Below, piece after piece: positions 1-5,033 of a stretch of 5,033 nucleotides of DNA. Within the stretch, counting starts at the first letter, position 1. Each line of letters opens with the position of its first letter. This DNA is from Actinomycetota bacterium (GTDB taxonomy: Bacteria > Actinomycetota > Acidimicrobiia > Acidimicrobiales > JAHWKP01): positions 1 through 5,033 of the forward strand of contig JAHWKP010000131.1 of assembly GCA_019347775.1 (NCBI GenBank). The letters are read 5' to 3'. The translations under genes were made by a program, and so were the position numbers. Under the pieces are notes generated by a model. That model did not search any database and was not told the DNA's origin. It was given only the letters and a program-made list of their open reading frames with translations.

Positions 1-989
1 AATAGCACGAGGGCCAAGGCTGCGAGCCACCCGCCTTCTAGTGCGACCTCGAGAAGGAGGTTGTGGGGATACTCCAGGAAGGCATACTGAGGCAGCTCCA
101 ACTGGAAATCGCCCCAGCCGATTCCGAAAGGGTTGTCGCCCACCTCACTTAGCGCGTCTCGCCACGCATCGAAGCGGAGTTCGCGGGTCGGATTCAGCTC
201 AGCGAGCCTGCCCCGTGCGTATTCAGGTGCTGCAGGGAATATGTACCAAGTCACTGCAGCCAGAGCGGCGAGAAGGGTGGCGGCGCGGAATTTGTTCGTC
301 TGTGTGTTAACTGCAAAGGACAAGATAACAGCAAACACGCCAGCGACCAGCGGTCCACGGCTTCCAGTGCTGATCGCTACGTACAGTAATGCGGAAAGAA
401 GCGGCAGGCTCACAACGGGACGTATGCGCTTATGAGTGGTAAGGAAGGTGATCCACAGTACCGCCACTACTACGAGGTGCCCGAGCGCTATTGGTCCGCC
501 CCCTTGGCTTGTCAAGCGACTGGAGGGATCGGCGGCTCCTGCCGTGAACCAAGTGGCTTGCGCCGCCGTGACGCAGCCGATAGCCGTGAGAGTCCAGTAG
601 AAGTGGCGAAGGTCGCGGTCGCTGCGAAACAGAAACAGAGGCGCGAGAGCGGCTAGTAGACCGAACGTAAACAGCGTGGAGACCTTGCGGATGCCGTAGT
701 CGGTGTAGCTGGCCCAAAGTGCCGCCGGCGCTAAAGCCAAGAACAGGCATAGCAAGGGAATGACTCGGCGAGGAATTCGAAAGTGCGTACGGACGAGAGC
801 GGCAATAACGCAGAGTGTGACGATGCCAGCGAGAAGCGCGGTGAGGTCCACTGGAATTACCGCGAAGTAGGATTTGAAGGTTCCTGCCTGAAGAAAGAAG
901 GCGAGTGCTATCGGACCGAACGAGTAAATATGTCGTCCGTGGCGAGTGGCCACGAGTGATAGGGAAGCAGAGGTGCGTGCCCCAGTCAT
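1..989 (-). CDS. O-antigen ligase / Wzy-type polymerase family membrane protein (partial, 3' end outside window)
   Basis: This frame reads open from an ATG at 989 to the window edge, giving 329 residues; the family is usually 400-450 aa, so the C-terminus is missing. Hydrophobic membrane segments lie at about residues 24-36, 43-66, 76-93, 104-121, 130-150, 165-184, 190-207, 213-228 and 236-252. The Wzy_C signature follows: 'STGSRGP' (208-213), then a soluble loop with 'LRFDAWRDAL' (271-280), 'NPFGIGWGDF' (286-295) and 'EYPHNLLLEVALEGG' (306-320). R211 and H309 sit where the functionally important Arg and His of WaaL-type ligases lie. Such proteins join or polymerise undecaprenyl-linked glycan on the outer face of the membrane; which of the two this does cannot be told. 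The ATG is the first start after an in-frame upstream stop near 1090, but it lacks a good ribosome site. Codon third positions are clearly more AT-rich than in the dehydrogenase gene, suggesting a different origin. Confidence 0.9.
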   Translation of the reverse strand, partial: MTGARTSASLSLVATRHGRHIYSFGPIALAFFLQAGTFKSYFAVIPVDLTALLAGIVTLCVIAALVRTHFRIPRRVIPLLCLFLALAPAALWASYTDYGIRKVSTLFTFGLLAALAPLFLFRSDRDLRHFYWTLTAIGCVTAAQATWFTAGAADPSSRLTSQGGGPIALGHLVVVAVLWITFLTTHKRIRPVVSLPLLSALLYVAISTGSRGPLVAGVFAVILSFAVNTQTNKFRAATLLAALAAVTWYIFPAAPEYARGRLAELNPTRELRFDAWRDALSEVGDNPFGIGWGDFQLELPQYAFLEYPHNLLLEVALEGGWLAALALVL

Positions 990-1300
990 GTCTGGGCGAG
1001 TGTAGAGGGATGGGAACCGTCGAGAGCGGCGAGGTCTCGCCCTCGGCTCTGGCCAGTGTGGTTTGGGTCTTGCCGGGTTTGTAGGTCGTCAGCGGCAACC
1101 TCCGCGAGGAAGCCCTCTACCGCACCTCGGGCGGTAGAGGCAGTTTCACCCGCTCGTCCCGTTCCTCTGGTGTGGGGTTGTGCTTGCCTGGCACCTGCGC
1201 AGGCTGCCTCTGCGGCTGAACCCCATGCGTAGAACAGGCCGATCACGCCGTCGTCTTCGTTAAATTGAGGTAATGGACCCACCAGCCGGCGCCGGCCCAC
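986..1300 (-). CDS. possible small hypothetical ORF (104 aa), doubtful
   Basis: This frame runs from a GTG at 1300 to a TGA whose bases overlap the ligase ATG (ATGA, 986-989), an arrangement typical of translational coupling. The product is Ala/Arg/Gly-rich with no motif I recognise. The stretch 'AVEGFLAEVAADDLQ' (about residues 60-74) could be a helix, but there is no signal peptide and no membrane segment. Against it: purine-rich GGGGAGA directly abuts the GTG instead of being spaced from it, the composition is low-complexity, and a perfect hairpin (1114-1140) lies inside. It may equally be the untranslated leader of the ligase gene or decayed sequence. I do not recognise a function. Confidence 0.25.
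   Translation of the reverse strand: MGRRRLVGPLPQFNEDDGVIGLFYAWGSAAEAACAGARQAQPHTRGTGRAGETASTARGAVEGFLAEVAADDLQTRQDPNHTGQSRGRDLAALDGSHPSTLAQT
1114..1140. repeat. perfect 10-bp inverted repeat (hairpin)
   Basis: CCTCTACCGC (1114-1123) and GCGGTAGAGG (1131-1140) are exact reverse complements separated by the 7-base loop ACCTCGG. No T-run follows on either strand, so it is not a canonical intrinsic terminator. It lies about 125 bp upstream of the ligase start on the minus strand and downstream of the surface-domain relic. It could be a factor-binding site, an RNA leader hairpin or a weak terminator; the sequence does not decide. Confidence 0.5.
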
Positions 1301-1313
1301 TCTCCCCGCGCTC

Positions 1314-1577
1314 TCACTGCGAATACCACCCGACGACGTCGGCCACCACGTCGACCTTTCCTCTGTTGTTGTAGATGCTGACCGTGCGAGCCGGTTGTGA
1401 AGCGTCGTTTCTGCTCATCGGAGCACCGCCGTGCCGGGTGACGTGTCCGGCGGGAAGCGCCCCGCCCGAACCCCTACGTGCACAGAGGTCCCCGCGATTT
1501 TGATTGCATCGTGTCCGTAGCCGGCTTCGGTGGGAACCACGGCCACGTGCATGGTGGCCGCTGAGGCTCGGGCCGGC
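1314..1577 (-). pseudogene. relic of the C-terminal domain of a secreted actinobacterial surface protein, frameshifted
   Basis: Two minus-strand frames carry consecutive pieces of what looks like one domain. The upstream piece (about 1577-1415) includes 'MHVAVVPTEAGYG' and resembles the 'LNVTAV.PT..GY.TV' strand pattern. It ends at a TGA at 1417-1415. The next frame, open across that point and carrying an overlapping ATG at 1418, encodes 'TVSIYNNRGK' followed by 'VDVVADVVGWYS' and stops at 1314. This ending matches the 'vslYN..G.vDvvaDvvGwy' terminus of repeated beta-rich modules found at the ends of secreted Acidimicrobiia and other actinobacterial proteins (memory of the family). The middle of the domain is poorly conserved and needs a frame change, so I call it a degraded remnant. 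The alternative is a 34-aa ORF (1314-1418) that resembles the domain by chance, which I think unlikely given the match at the end. Confidence 0.5.
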
Positions 1578-1719
1578 CTTGGGTGACCGGGGTCGAGACC
1601 GCCATACGGTGCAGGTAGGCGACTCTCACCGGCAAAGGACCCTGATGCGCCAGGCGTTCCCCAAGCGCCTCACGATGGCATGATGGTCGCCGCCGAGGGG
1701 CGCCGATGACGGAGGCGGG
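1578..1719. other. intergenic segment upstream of the dehydrogenase gene
   Basis: I see no convincing coding frame in this stretch beyond possible further decayed parts of the minus-strand surface-domain relic. No clear -35/-10 pair is visible. A short imperfect inverted repeat (AGGCG at 1652-1656 with CGCCT at 1666-1670) is too weak to interpret. The promoter of the dehydrogenase gene must lie in or near here if it is transcribed alone. Confidence 0.4.
1711..1715 (+). promoter_or_regulatory. ribosome binding site of the dehydrogenase gene
   Basis: GGAGG lies 4 bases before the ATG at 1720. The spacing is short but usable, and it supports 1720 rather than the in-frame GTG at 1726. An in-frame TGA upstream, near 1682, rules out an extended N-terminus. 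Confidence 0.55.
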
Positions 1720-2985
1720 ATGGGCGTGCAGAAGGTGGCGATCCTCGGCCAAGGCTACGTCGGCCTGGCGGTGGCCATGAGAGCGGTGGAAGTTGGCTTC
1801 GACGTCGTGGGCGTCGATGTCGACGAGGACAAGGTCAAGAAGCTCGCCGCCGGCCAGTCCCATGTCGAGGACGTGACCGAAGAGCGACTCCAAGCTGCTT
1901 TGGCCAGCGGTCGCTACACGCCCACCACGGTCATCGCGGACGCCGCCAGCTTCGACTACGCGGTGATCTCGGTGCCCACGCCCCTCAGCGAGGGTATGCC
2001 CGACCTCTCCTACATCGAGGACGCCGCTCGTGGCGTGGGGAGATGCCTGGAGGTGGGTGCCACGGTGATCCTCGAGTCGACGACCTATCCGGGCACGACC
2101 GAGGAACTGGTCGGGCCGCTGCTAGAGGAAGCATCGGGACTGGTCGCCGGCCAGGACTTCCATCTGGGCTACTCCCCGGAGCGCATCGACCCTGGCAACG
2201 CCCACTGGCAGTTCCAGAACACTCCCAAGGTGGTGTCGGGGATCGACCAGGAGTCACTGGTCAAGGTGCAGGGGTTCTTCGACCGCCTGGTGGAGAAGAC
2301 CGTGGCAGTGAGTTCGCCCAAGGAGGCCGAACTCGCCAAGTTGTTGGAGAACACCTTCCGGCACGTCAACATCGCCCTGGTCAACGAGCTGGCCATGTTC
2401 GCCAACGACCTCGGCATCGACGTGTGGGAGGCCATCGACGCCGCCAGCACCAAGCCGTTCGGTTACATGCGCTTCACCCCGGGACCCGGCGTCGGTGGGC
2501 ACTGCCTGCCCATCGACCCCAGCTACCTGTCGTGGCAGGTGCGCCGCAGCCTGGGCCATTCCTTTCGATTCGTGGAGCTGGCCAACGACGTCAACGAACA
2601 CATGCCCGACTACGTGGTACGCCGCCTCGTCGTCGCGCTCAACCGCCGCTCCAAGCCGATGAAGGGCAGCAGCGTCCTGCTGCTGGGACTGTCCTACAAG
2701 AAGAACACCGGCGATGCCCGGGAATCGCCGAGCCACGTCCTCGTGCGCCAACTCCAGAACCTCGGCGCCGACGTGCGCGCCGCCGATCCCCACGTGGTCG
2801 ATGTGCACGCCCCGCCGGCCATCCCCCGCGTCGAGCTCACGCCGGATGAGCTCGCCGCAGCCGACGCCGTGGTGCTGGTCGTCGATCACGACGAGTTCGA
2901 CCTCGATGCGGTCGTCGCCCACAGCCGGTACGTCTTCGACTGCCGGCGGGTGCTGCCCGCCGCCGACCACGTCGAACACCTCTGA
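1720..2985 (+). CDS. nucleotide-sugar 6-dehydrogenase, UDP-N-acetylhexosamine (WbpA-like) type
   Basis: The 421-aa protein is full length for the UDP-glucose/GDP-mannose dehydrogenase superfamily. It has an N-terminal Rossmann NAD-binding domain with GQGYVGL (residues 10-16) and an acidic stretch VDVDED (32-37) at the end of strand 2. Then come 'STTYPGTTE' (120-128), 'YSPERIDPGN' (151-160) and 'TPKVVSG' (168-174), the central helical domain with the conserved Lys in 'AKLLENTFRHVN' (K207), and the catalytic Cys262 in 'GPGVGGHCLPIDPSYLSW'. The C-terminal UDP-binding domain contains 'GLSYKKNTGDARESPS' (323-338). Family knowledge: these cytoplasmic enzymes oxidise C6 of a UDP-sugar in two NAD-dependent steps through a Cys thiohemiacetal. 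The 'ERIDPGN' and 'GGHCLPIDP' versions favour UDP-GlcNAc or UDP-GalNAc over UDP-glucose, but exact substrate is inferred. All key residues are intact. The product would feed glycan synthesis, consistent with the divergent ligase gene. Confidence 0.93.
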   Translation: MGVQKVAILGQGYVGLAVAMRAVEVGFDVVGVDVDEDKVKKLAAGQSHVEDVTEERLQAALASGRYTPTTVIADAASFDYAVISVPTPLSEGMPDLSYIEDAARGVGRCLEVGATVILESTTYPGTTEELVGPLLEEASGLVAGQDFHLGYSPERIDPGNAHWQFQNTPKVVSGIDQESLVKVQGFFDRLVEKTVAVSSPKEAELAKLLENTFRHVNIALVNELAMFANDLGIDVWEAIDAASTKPFGYMRFTPGPGVGGHCLPIDPSYLSWQVRRSLGHSFRFVELANDVNEHMPDYVVRRLVVALNRRSKPMKGSSVLLLGLSYKKNTGDARESPSHVLVRQLQNLGADVRAADPHVVDVHAPPAIPRVELTPDELAAADAVVLVVDHDEFDLDAVVAHSRYVFDCRRVLPAADHVEHL

Positions 2986-2993
2986 TGGTCAAC

Positions 2994-3024
2994 GGGGTCC
3001 GGTCAGATCGTCGGCCGGTTCCCC
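2994..3024. terminator. possible bidirectional terminator between convergent genes
   Basis: The 41-bp gap between the convergent dehydrogenase and peptidase genes holds an imperfect hairpin. GGGG and CCGG (2994-2997, 2999-3002) pair with CCGG and CCCC (3015-3018, 3021-3024) across a small internal loop, with a 12-base apical loop. There is no T-run, as is often true in high-GC actinobacteria. The position fits a shared terminator, but the stem is modest. Confidence 0.3.
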
Positions 3025-3026
3025 GG

Positions 3027-4094
3027 TCAGACGAAGTGCAGGTCGGACCTGCGGATCACGGGATCGGACTGCAGCTTCGCCATCGTGACCGCCCAGTTGG
3101 ATTCGAGGAACCGTCCCTGGAAGTGGAGCCCGACGACCCGGTGTGTGTCGAGGTCGACGACGCACGAGCCCGAGTTGCCCCCGAGGGTGGAGCCGTCGTG
3201 TGAGTGCAGCGCCTTCTTGTTGCCGGTGACCTCCCCGGGCTGGAGCCGCTTCACGTTGTAGATGTTGTTGAAGATTCGGGCCATGACCTCAGGGTCGTTG
3301 CGGCCGGAATCGGCGGCGGGATAGCCCACGACGTAGATGGCGCGGGCCTTCCTGGGCGCAGCCGGCCTGGTGGCGATGGGCAGCGGCGCCGGCAGCGTGC
3401 GTCCGCGCACTGCGCCGACCTTGAGCACCGCCACGTCGAGCTCGTCGTGCACGGCGATGACCTCCGTGATGGGGAACTCCCGGGGGGCGGCGCCGCCGAA
3501 CTCCTCGGCGAAGTCGATCTTCGCCTCCATGCCGGCCTCGAACTGCCACTTCCTGCCCACCCGCCGGGTGAACTCCTTGGCGACGTGACGGTTGGTGAGG
3601 ACGACGCCGTCACCCGCCATCCAGCCGGTACCCACCCACTCGAAGCGGGGATGGCCGCTCAGCTCGATGCGGCCGACGCTCGGGAAGACGGCCTCGATCT
3701 CGGCACGCCGGTCCTCGAGGTGCGTCCATCCCAGCGGAGGGGAGAAGAACCTGCCGTCCTGGATGAGGATGGCGGGGCGCCCCTCGACGAGGATGATCGC
3801 CTCGGCGCCGGAGATCTCGTCCGGCGCGAGGTCGGCGTCGGGCCCGTCCCGCCGGATCTTCTCGCCCGCTCGCCGCGCCGCGTCGAGCACCCGCCCGCGG
3901 CCCTCGCGCTCTGGGTCCTGCAACTCGGGGGGGAGCTCGTCAGGCTGGACATCGTAGGTGGAGGCCCGCTGTCGTCCGGGTCGGCGGACGGCGTGGGCGA
4001 CGGCACCCTCCGGGTCGTCGCGCAGCTTCTCGATCACCGTGTCGAGATCTGGGACCGTCCTGATGACCTTGTCGACGAGCTCAGGTGCCCTCAT
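3027..4094 (-). CDS. trypsin-like serine peptidase, apparently cytoplasmic
   Basis: The 355-aa protein has a chymotrypsin-fold catalytic domain at about residues 135-345. The triad is visible: H170 in 'VLTNRHVA', D220 in 'DELDVAVLKV' and S308 in 'GGNSGS'. The oxyanion-hole glycine and the strand 'WVGTGWMAGDGVVLTNRH' precede His, and 'RVVGLHFQG' (319-327) follows Ser, as in HtrA/V8-like bacterial peptidases. The N-terminal ~90 residues are charged, Pro/Arg-rich and unknown to me. A linking segment, 'RPAILIQDGRF' to 'SVGRIELSGHP' (106-149), recurs in my memory of bacterial trypsin-like peptidases that carry extra N-terminal modules. No signal peptide, membrane segment or PDZ domain is seen, so secretion is not indicated. 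The ATG is preceded by a strong ribosome site. Substrate and role are unknown; a regulated cytoplasmic protease is an inference. Codon use is strongly GC-rich, like the dehydrogenase gene. Confidence 0.9.
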   Translation of the reverse strand: MRAPELVDKVIRTVPDLDTVIEKLRDDPEGAVAHAVRRPGRQRASTYDVQPDELPPELQDPEREGRGRVLDAARRAGEKIRRDGPDADLAPDEISGAEAIILVEGRPAILIQDGRFFSPPLGWTHLEDRRAEIEAVFPSVGRIELSGHPRFEWVGTGWMAGDGVVLTNRHVAKEFTRRVGRKWQFEAGMEAKIDFAEEFGGAAPREFPITEVIAVHDELDVAVLKVGAVRGRTLPAPLPIATRPAAPRKARAIYVVGYPAADSGRNDPEVMARIFNNIYNVKRLQPGEVTGNKKALHSHDGSTLGGNSGSCVVDLDTHRVVGLHFQGRFLESNWAVTMAKLQSDPVIRRSDLHFV

Positions 4095-4100
4095 GCCGCG

Positions 4101-4106
4101 CCTCCT
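4101..4106 (-). promoter_or_regulatory. ribosome binding site of the peptidase gene
   Basis: Read on the minus strand, AGGAGG stands 6 bases before the ATG at 4094. This is a near-ideal Shine-Dalgarno sequence and fixes the start. Confidence 0.75.
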
Positions 4107-4157
4107 GCTCTGTTCGTTCCGCTACCACCAGTGGGAATGACAAGCCAGAATGTTGCC

Positions 4158-4310
4158 ATGAGCGCGACGGTGCGCGTACGGAGGGACGTGTGGGCACTGA
4201 GCGCCGAGGACACCTGACACCCGACGATCCTCGCCTACGCCAGGGCAGTGGCGGCGATGCGGCTGCGCCGCACGGACGATCCGACCAGTTGGGCCTACCC
4301 CGGCGCCCAG
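4158..4310 (+). pseudogene. N-terminal relic of a tyrosinase-like (type-3 copper) protein, with in-frame stop
   Basis: From the ATG at 4158 the frame encodes 'RVRRDVWALSAEDT', then a TGA at 4215-4217, then in the same frame 'HPTILAYARAVAAMR' and 'DDPTSWAYPGA'. Together these resemble the N-terminus of actinobacterial tyrosinase-family proteins, in which a 'VRxxVWxL...' opening leads to '..WYARAVAAM...DPTSWRYQAAIH'. The stop sits where those proteins commonly carry Trp, so a single TGG-to-TGA change would explain it. Beyond about 4310 the likeness ends, and neither of the two copper-binding His clusters follows before the next stop (4359-4361). It therefore looks like a truncated, dead gene. 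The assignment is from memory of the family; a short unrelated ORF is the alternative. Confidence 0.5.
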
Positions 4311-4320
4311 TCCCGACCGC

Positions 4321-4485
4321 GTGAAGGACGGCTCATGGGCCCTGCGCACATCCAGGTGTGATCTGCACGCCGGGCCCTGTACCTGCTGCGGCGAGAAGGT
4401 GATCGGCACGAGGCCGCCTCGCTTCGCCGGCAGCCATCTGTGCCAGCCGTCCTTCGACGCCGCCCTCACCGGGGAGCGGCCATGA
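4321..4485 (+). CDS. small Cys-rich putative zinc-ribbon protein (54 aa)
   Basis: This frame runs from a GTG at 4321 to a TGA at 4483-4485 that overlaps the methyltransferase ATG as ATGA, suggesting coupled translation. Cysteines at residues 13, 20, 22, 23 and 41 lie in 'CDLHAGPCTCCGEKV' and 'GSHLCQPSFDAAL', the layout of a short zinc ribbon with two knuckles. The second knuckle has Ser44 where a fourth Cys would be expected, so metal binding may be impaired. No ribosome site precedes the GTG, and the frame stays open further upstream, so the start is uncertain. Function is unknown. The context suggests an accessory protein co-expressed with the methyltransferase; it could also be a chance ORF, but the coupling and Cys pattern argue for coding. 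Confidence 0.5.
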   Translation: MKDGSWALRTSRCDLHAGPCTCCGEKVIGTRPPRFAGSHLCQPSFDAALTGERP

Positions 4486-5033
4486 CCACCCACGGGCCGA
4501 ACCAGAGCGCAGGGCCTGCGGCGCAGCGGTGGGCCGAGGGCCTCGCCGCCTGGGCCATCCCCGAGAAGATCCTCTCCGCCGCACCACGGTCGCCGTACGG
4601 TTTCGACGTTGGCATGTTCGCCCGCCTCGCCGACGAGGCCTTGGACCATGAGACGCCCTCGCAGCAGGGGGCGCGCGAGGCGCTGTCGGACGGCGGCAGC
4701 GTGCTCGACGTCGGCTGCGGCGCGGGCCTGCTGGCGGAGCCGCTGGCGAGGCTCGGCGCGAGGATCGCCGCCGTCGATGCAGCGCCCGAGCTGATCGACG
4801 CCGCGCGCAACGGCCGCATGTTCATCCTGGTCGACGATGAGGACCGGGAGAATGAGGGCGATCTCGTCATCCCGGCTCAGATGGCCACTCCGGACGCGAT
4901 CAACTTCATGGCCAAGCACGGCCGCGGCCTCATTTGCCTCGCGCTCGCCAAGCAGAGGGTGGATCAGCTCGGGCTGCAGCTGATGAGCCGCCACAACGGC
5001 ACGCGCCACGAGACCGCCTTTACGACGTCGATC
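4482..5033 (+). CDS. composite frame: class I SAM-methyltransferase N-terminus joined to UbiG-like and RibB-like sequence (partial)
   Basis: From the ATG at 4482 the frame is open to the window end (184 codons), but the product changes family twice. Residues 1-~82, including 'WAIPEKILSAAPRSPYGF', 'TPSQQGAREAL' and the SAM-binding motif I 'VLDVGCGAG' (74-82), resemble an actinobacterial class I methyltransferase. Residues ~80-109, 'LLAEPLARLGARIAAVDAAP', read like alphaproteobacterial UbiG. From ~105 on it is RibB. The last part of a methyltransferase (remaining strands and substrate region) is absent. Both switches happen in stretches conserved in the two parent genes, without losing frame. 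A natural protein of this design is not known to me. I regard it as a chimera, with the methyltransferase start itself genuine and coupled to the Cys-rich ORF upstream. Confidence 0.6.
   Translation, partial: MTTHGPNQSAGPAAQRWAEGLAAWAIPEKILSAAPRSPYGFDVGMFARLADEALDHETPSQQGAREALSDGGSVLDVGCGAGLLAEPLARLGARIAAVDAAPELIDAARNGRMFILVDDEDRENEGDLVIPAQMATPDAINFMAKHGRGLICLALAKQRVDQLGLQLMSRHNGTRHETAFTTSI
4701..4808 (+). other. UbiG-like segment within the composite frame
   Basis: The codons for 'VLDVGCGAGLLAEPLARLG' through 'VDAAPELIDAAR' match the SAM-binding motifs I and II region of UbiG/Coq3 O-methyltransferases (ubiquinone synthesis), where 'GCGAGLLAEPLARLGA.V.GVDAAPE.I..AR' is the usual text in alphaproteobacteria. 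Only about 30 residues are present. The left join falls within the codons for DVGCGAG and the right join within those for IDAAR (4794-4808), both shared by the neighbouring pieces. Confidence 0.45.
4794..5033 (+). CDS. ribB: 3,4-dihydroxy-2-butanone 4-phosphate synthase fragment, alphaproteobacterial type (3' end outside window)
   Basis: The frame encodes 'NGRMFILVDDEDRENEGDL', 'ATPDAINFMAKHGRGLICLAL' in two adjoining parts, and 'HNGTRHETAFTTSI'. These are the hallmark blocks of RibB, which converts ribulose 5-phosphate to 3,4-dihydroxy-2-butanone 4-phosphate and formate for riboflavin synthesis, using Mg2+ bound through the acidic 'DRENEGD' block. The wording matches sphingomonad/alphaproteobacterial RibB rather than actinobacterial RibBA (family memory). 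The start of the protein, including the N-terminal extension usual in that group, is missing and replaced by methyltransferase sequence; the C-terminus lies beyond the window. The first residues 'IDAARNGRMF' fit both RibB and the UbiG-like piece, so the true boundary cannot be placed exactly. Confidence 0.85.
   Translation, partial: MDAARNGRMFILVDDEDRENEGDLVIPAQMATPDAINFMAKHGRGLICLALAKQRVDQLGLQLMSRHNGTRHETAFTTSI

Noticed and set aside
430..1098. Minus-strand open frame (222 codons) overlapping the ligase gene
   Set aside because: It is one frame off the ligase; its product is Ser/Arg/His-rich without domains, while the ligase frame shows membrane segments and Wzy_C motifs.
2254..2979. Minus-strand open frame (241 codons) within the dehydrogenase gene
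   Set aside because: It is a mirror of the dehydrogenase codons, with His/Val/Asp-rich low-complexity text and no recognisable domain.
3204..4217. Long plus-strand open frame (337 codons) opposite the peptidase gene
   Set aside because: It is antisense to a gene with an intact catalytic triad and strong ribosome site; its Gly/Asp/Val/Leu-rich product has no motif and is what high GC third positions generate on the opposite strand.
4215..4217. TGA recoded as an amino acid in the tyrosinase-like gene
   Set aside because: There is no sign of a recoding element, and the frame decays shortly after, without the copper-binding motifs; a dead gene is simpler.
4122..5009. Minus-strand open frame (295 codons) opposite the methyltransferase and RibB sequence
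   Set aside because: The plus strand here carries clear RibB and SAM-binding motifs, so this is an antisense shadow.
4482..5033. Genuine bifunctional methyltransferase-RibB fusion enzyme
   Set aside because: Neither domain is complete at the join: the methyltransferase lacks everything after motif II and RibB lacks its N-terminus, and a third family appears between them.

Overview
The window is high-GC DNA. Most of it looks actinobacterial: trypsin-like peptidase, nucleotide-sugar dehydrogenase and methyltransferase N-terminus all have an actinobacterial feel, and a 'VDVVADVVGWYS' surface-domain relic is typical of high-GC Gram-positives such as Acidimicrobiia (recognised from memory, not from a search). 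The last ~320 bases look instead alphaproteobacterial (sphingomonad-like).

Layout. Positions 1-989 (minus) hold the 5' three-quarters of a multi-pass O-antigen ligase/polymerase-type protein that runs off the left edge. Positions 986-1300 (minus) hold a doubtful small ORF whose stop overlaps the ligase start as ATGA. Positions 1314-1577 (minus) carry a frameshifted remnant of a secreted-protein domain. Positions 1720-2985 (plus) encode a complete UDP-N-acetylhexosamine-type 6-dehydrogenase. After a 41-bp convergent gap, positions 3027-4094 (minus) encode a complete trypsin-like serine peptidase with no signal peptide. Positions 4158-4310 (plus) carry a tyrosinase-like N-terminal relic interrupted by a stop. 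Positions 4321-4485 (plus) encode a short Cys-rich protein overlapping, again as ATGA, the start at 4482 of a SAM-methyltransferase. That reading frame turns first into UbiG-like and then into RibB-like sequence before leaving the window.

How it works together. The ligase and the dehydrogenase both fit surface-polysaccharide synthesis: the dehydrogenase would supply a UDP-hexosaminuronic acid, and the ligase would polymerise or transfer the glycan at the membrane. They diverge, and the ~730 bp between them is mostly relic sequence. The ligase uses visibly more AT-rich codons than the dehydrogenase, as is common for exchanged glycan loci. The peptidase is probably independent of this.

The two points most worth attention are the three-part composite frame at the right end, which is more likely an assembly or recombination chimera than a natural fusion, and the cluster of gene relics. 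I see no clear new multi-gene system, no CRISPR array, no tRNA or rRNA gene and no transposase.
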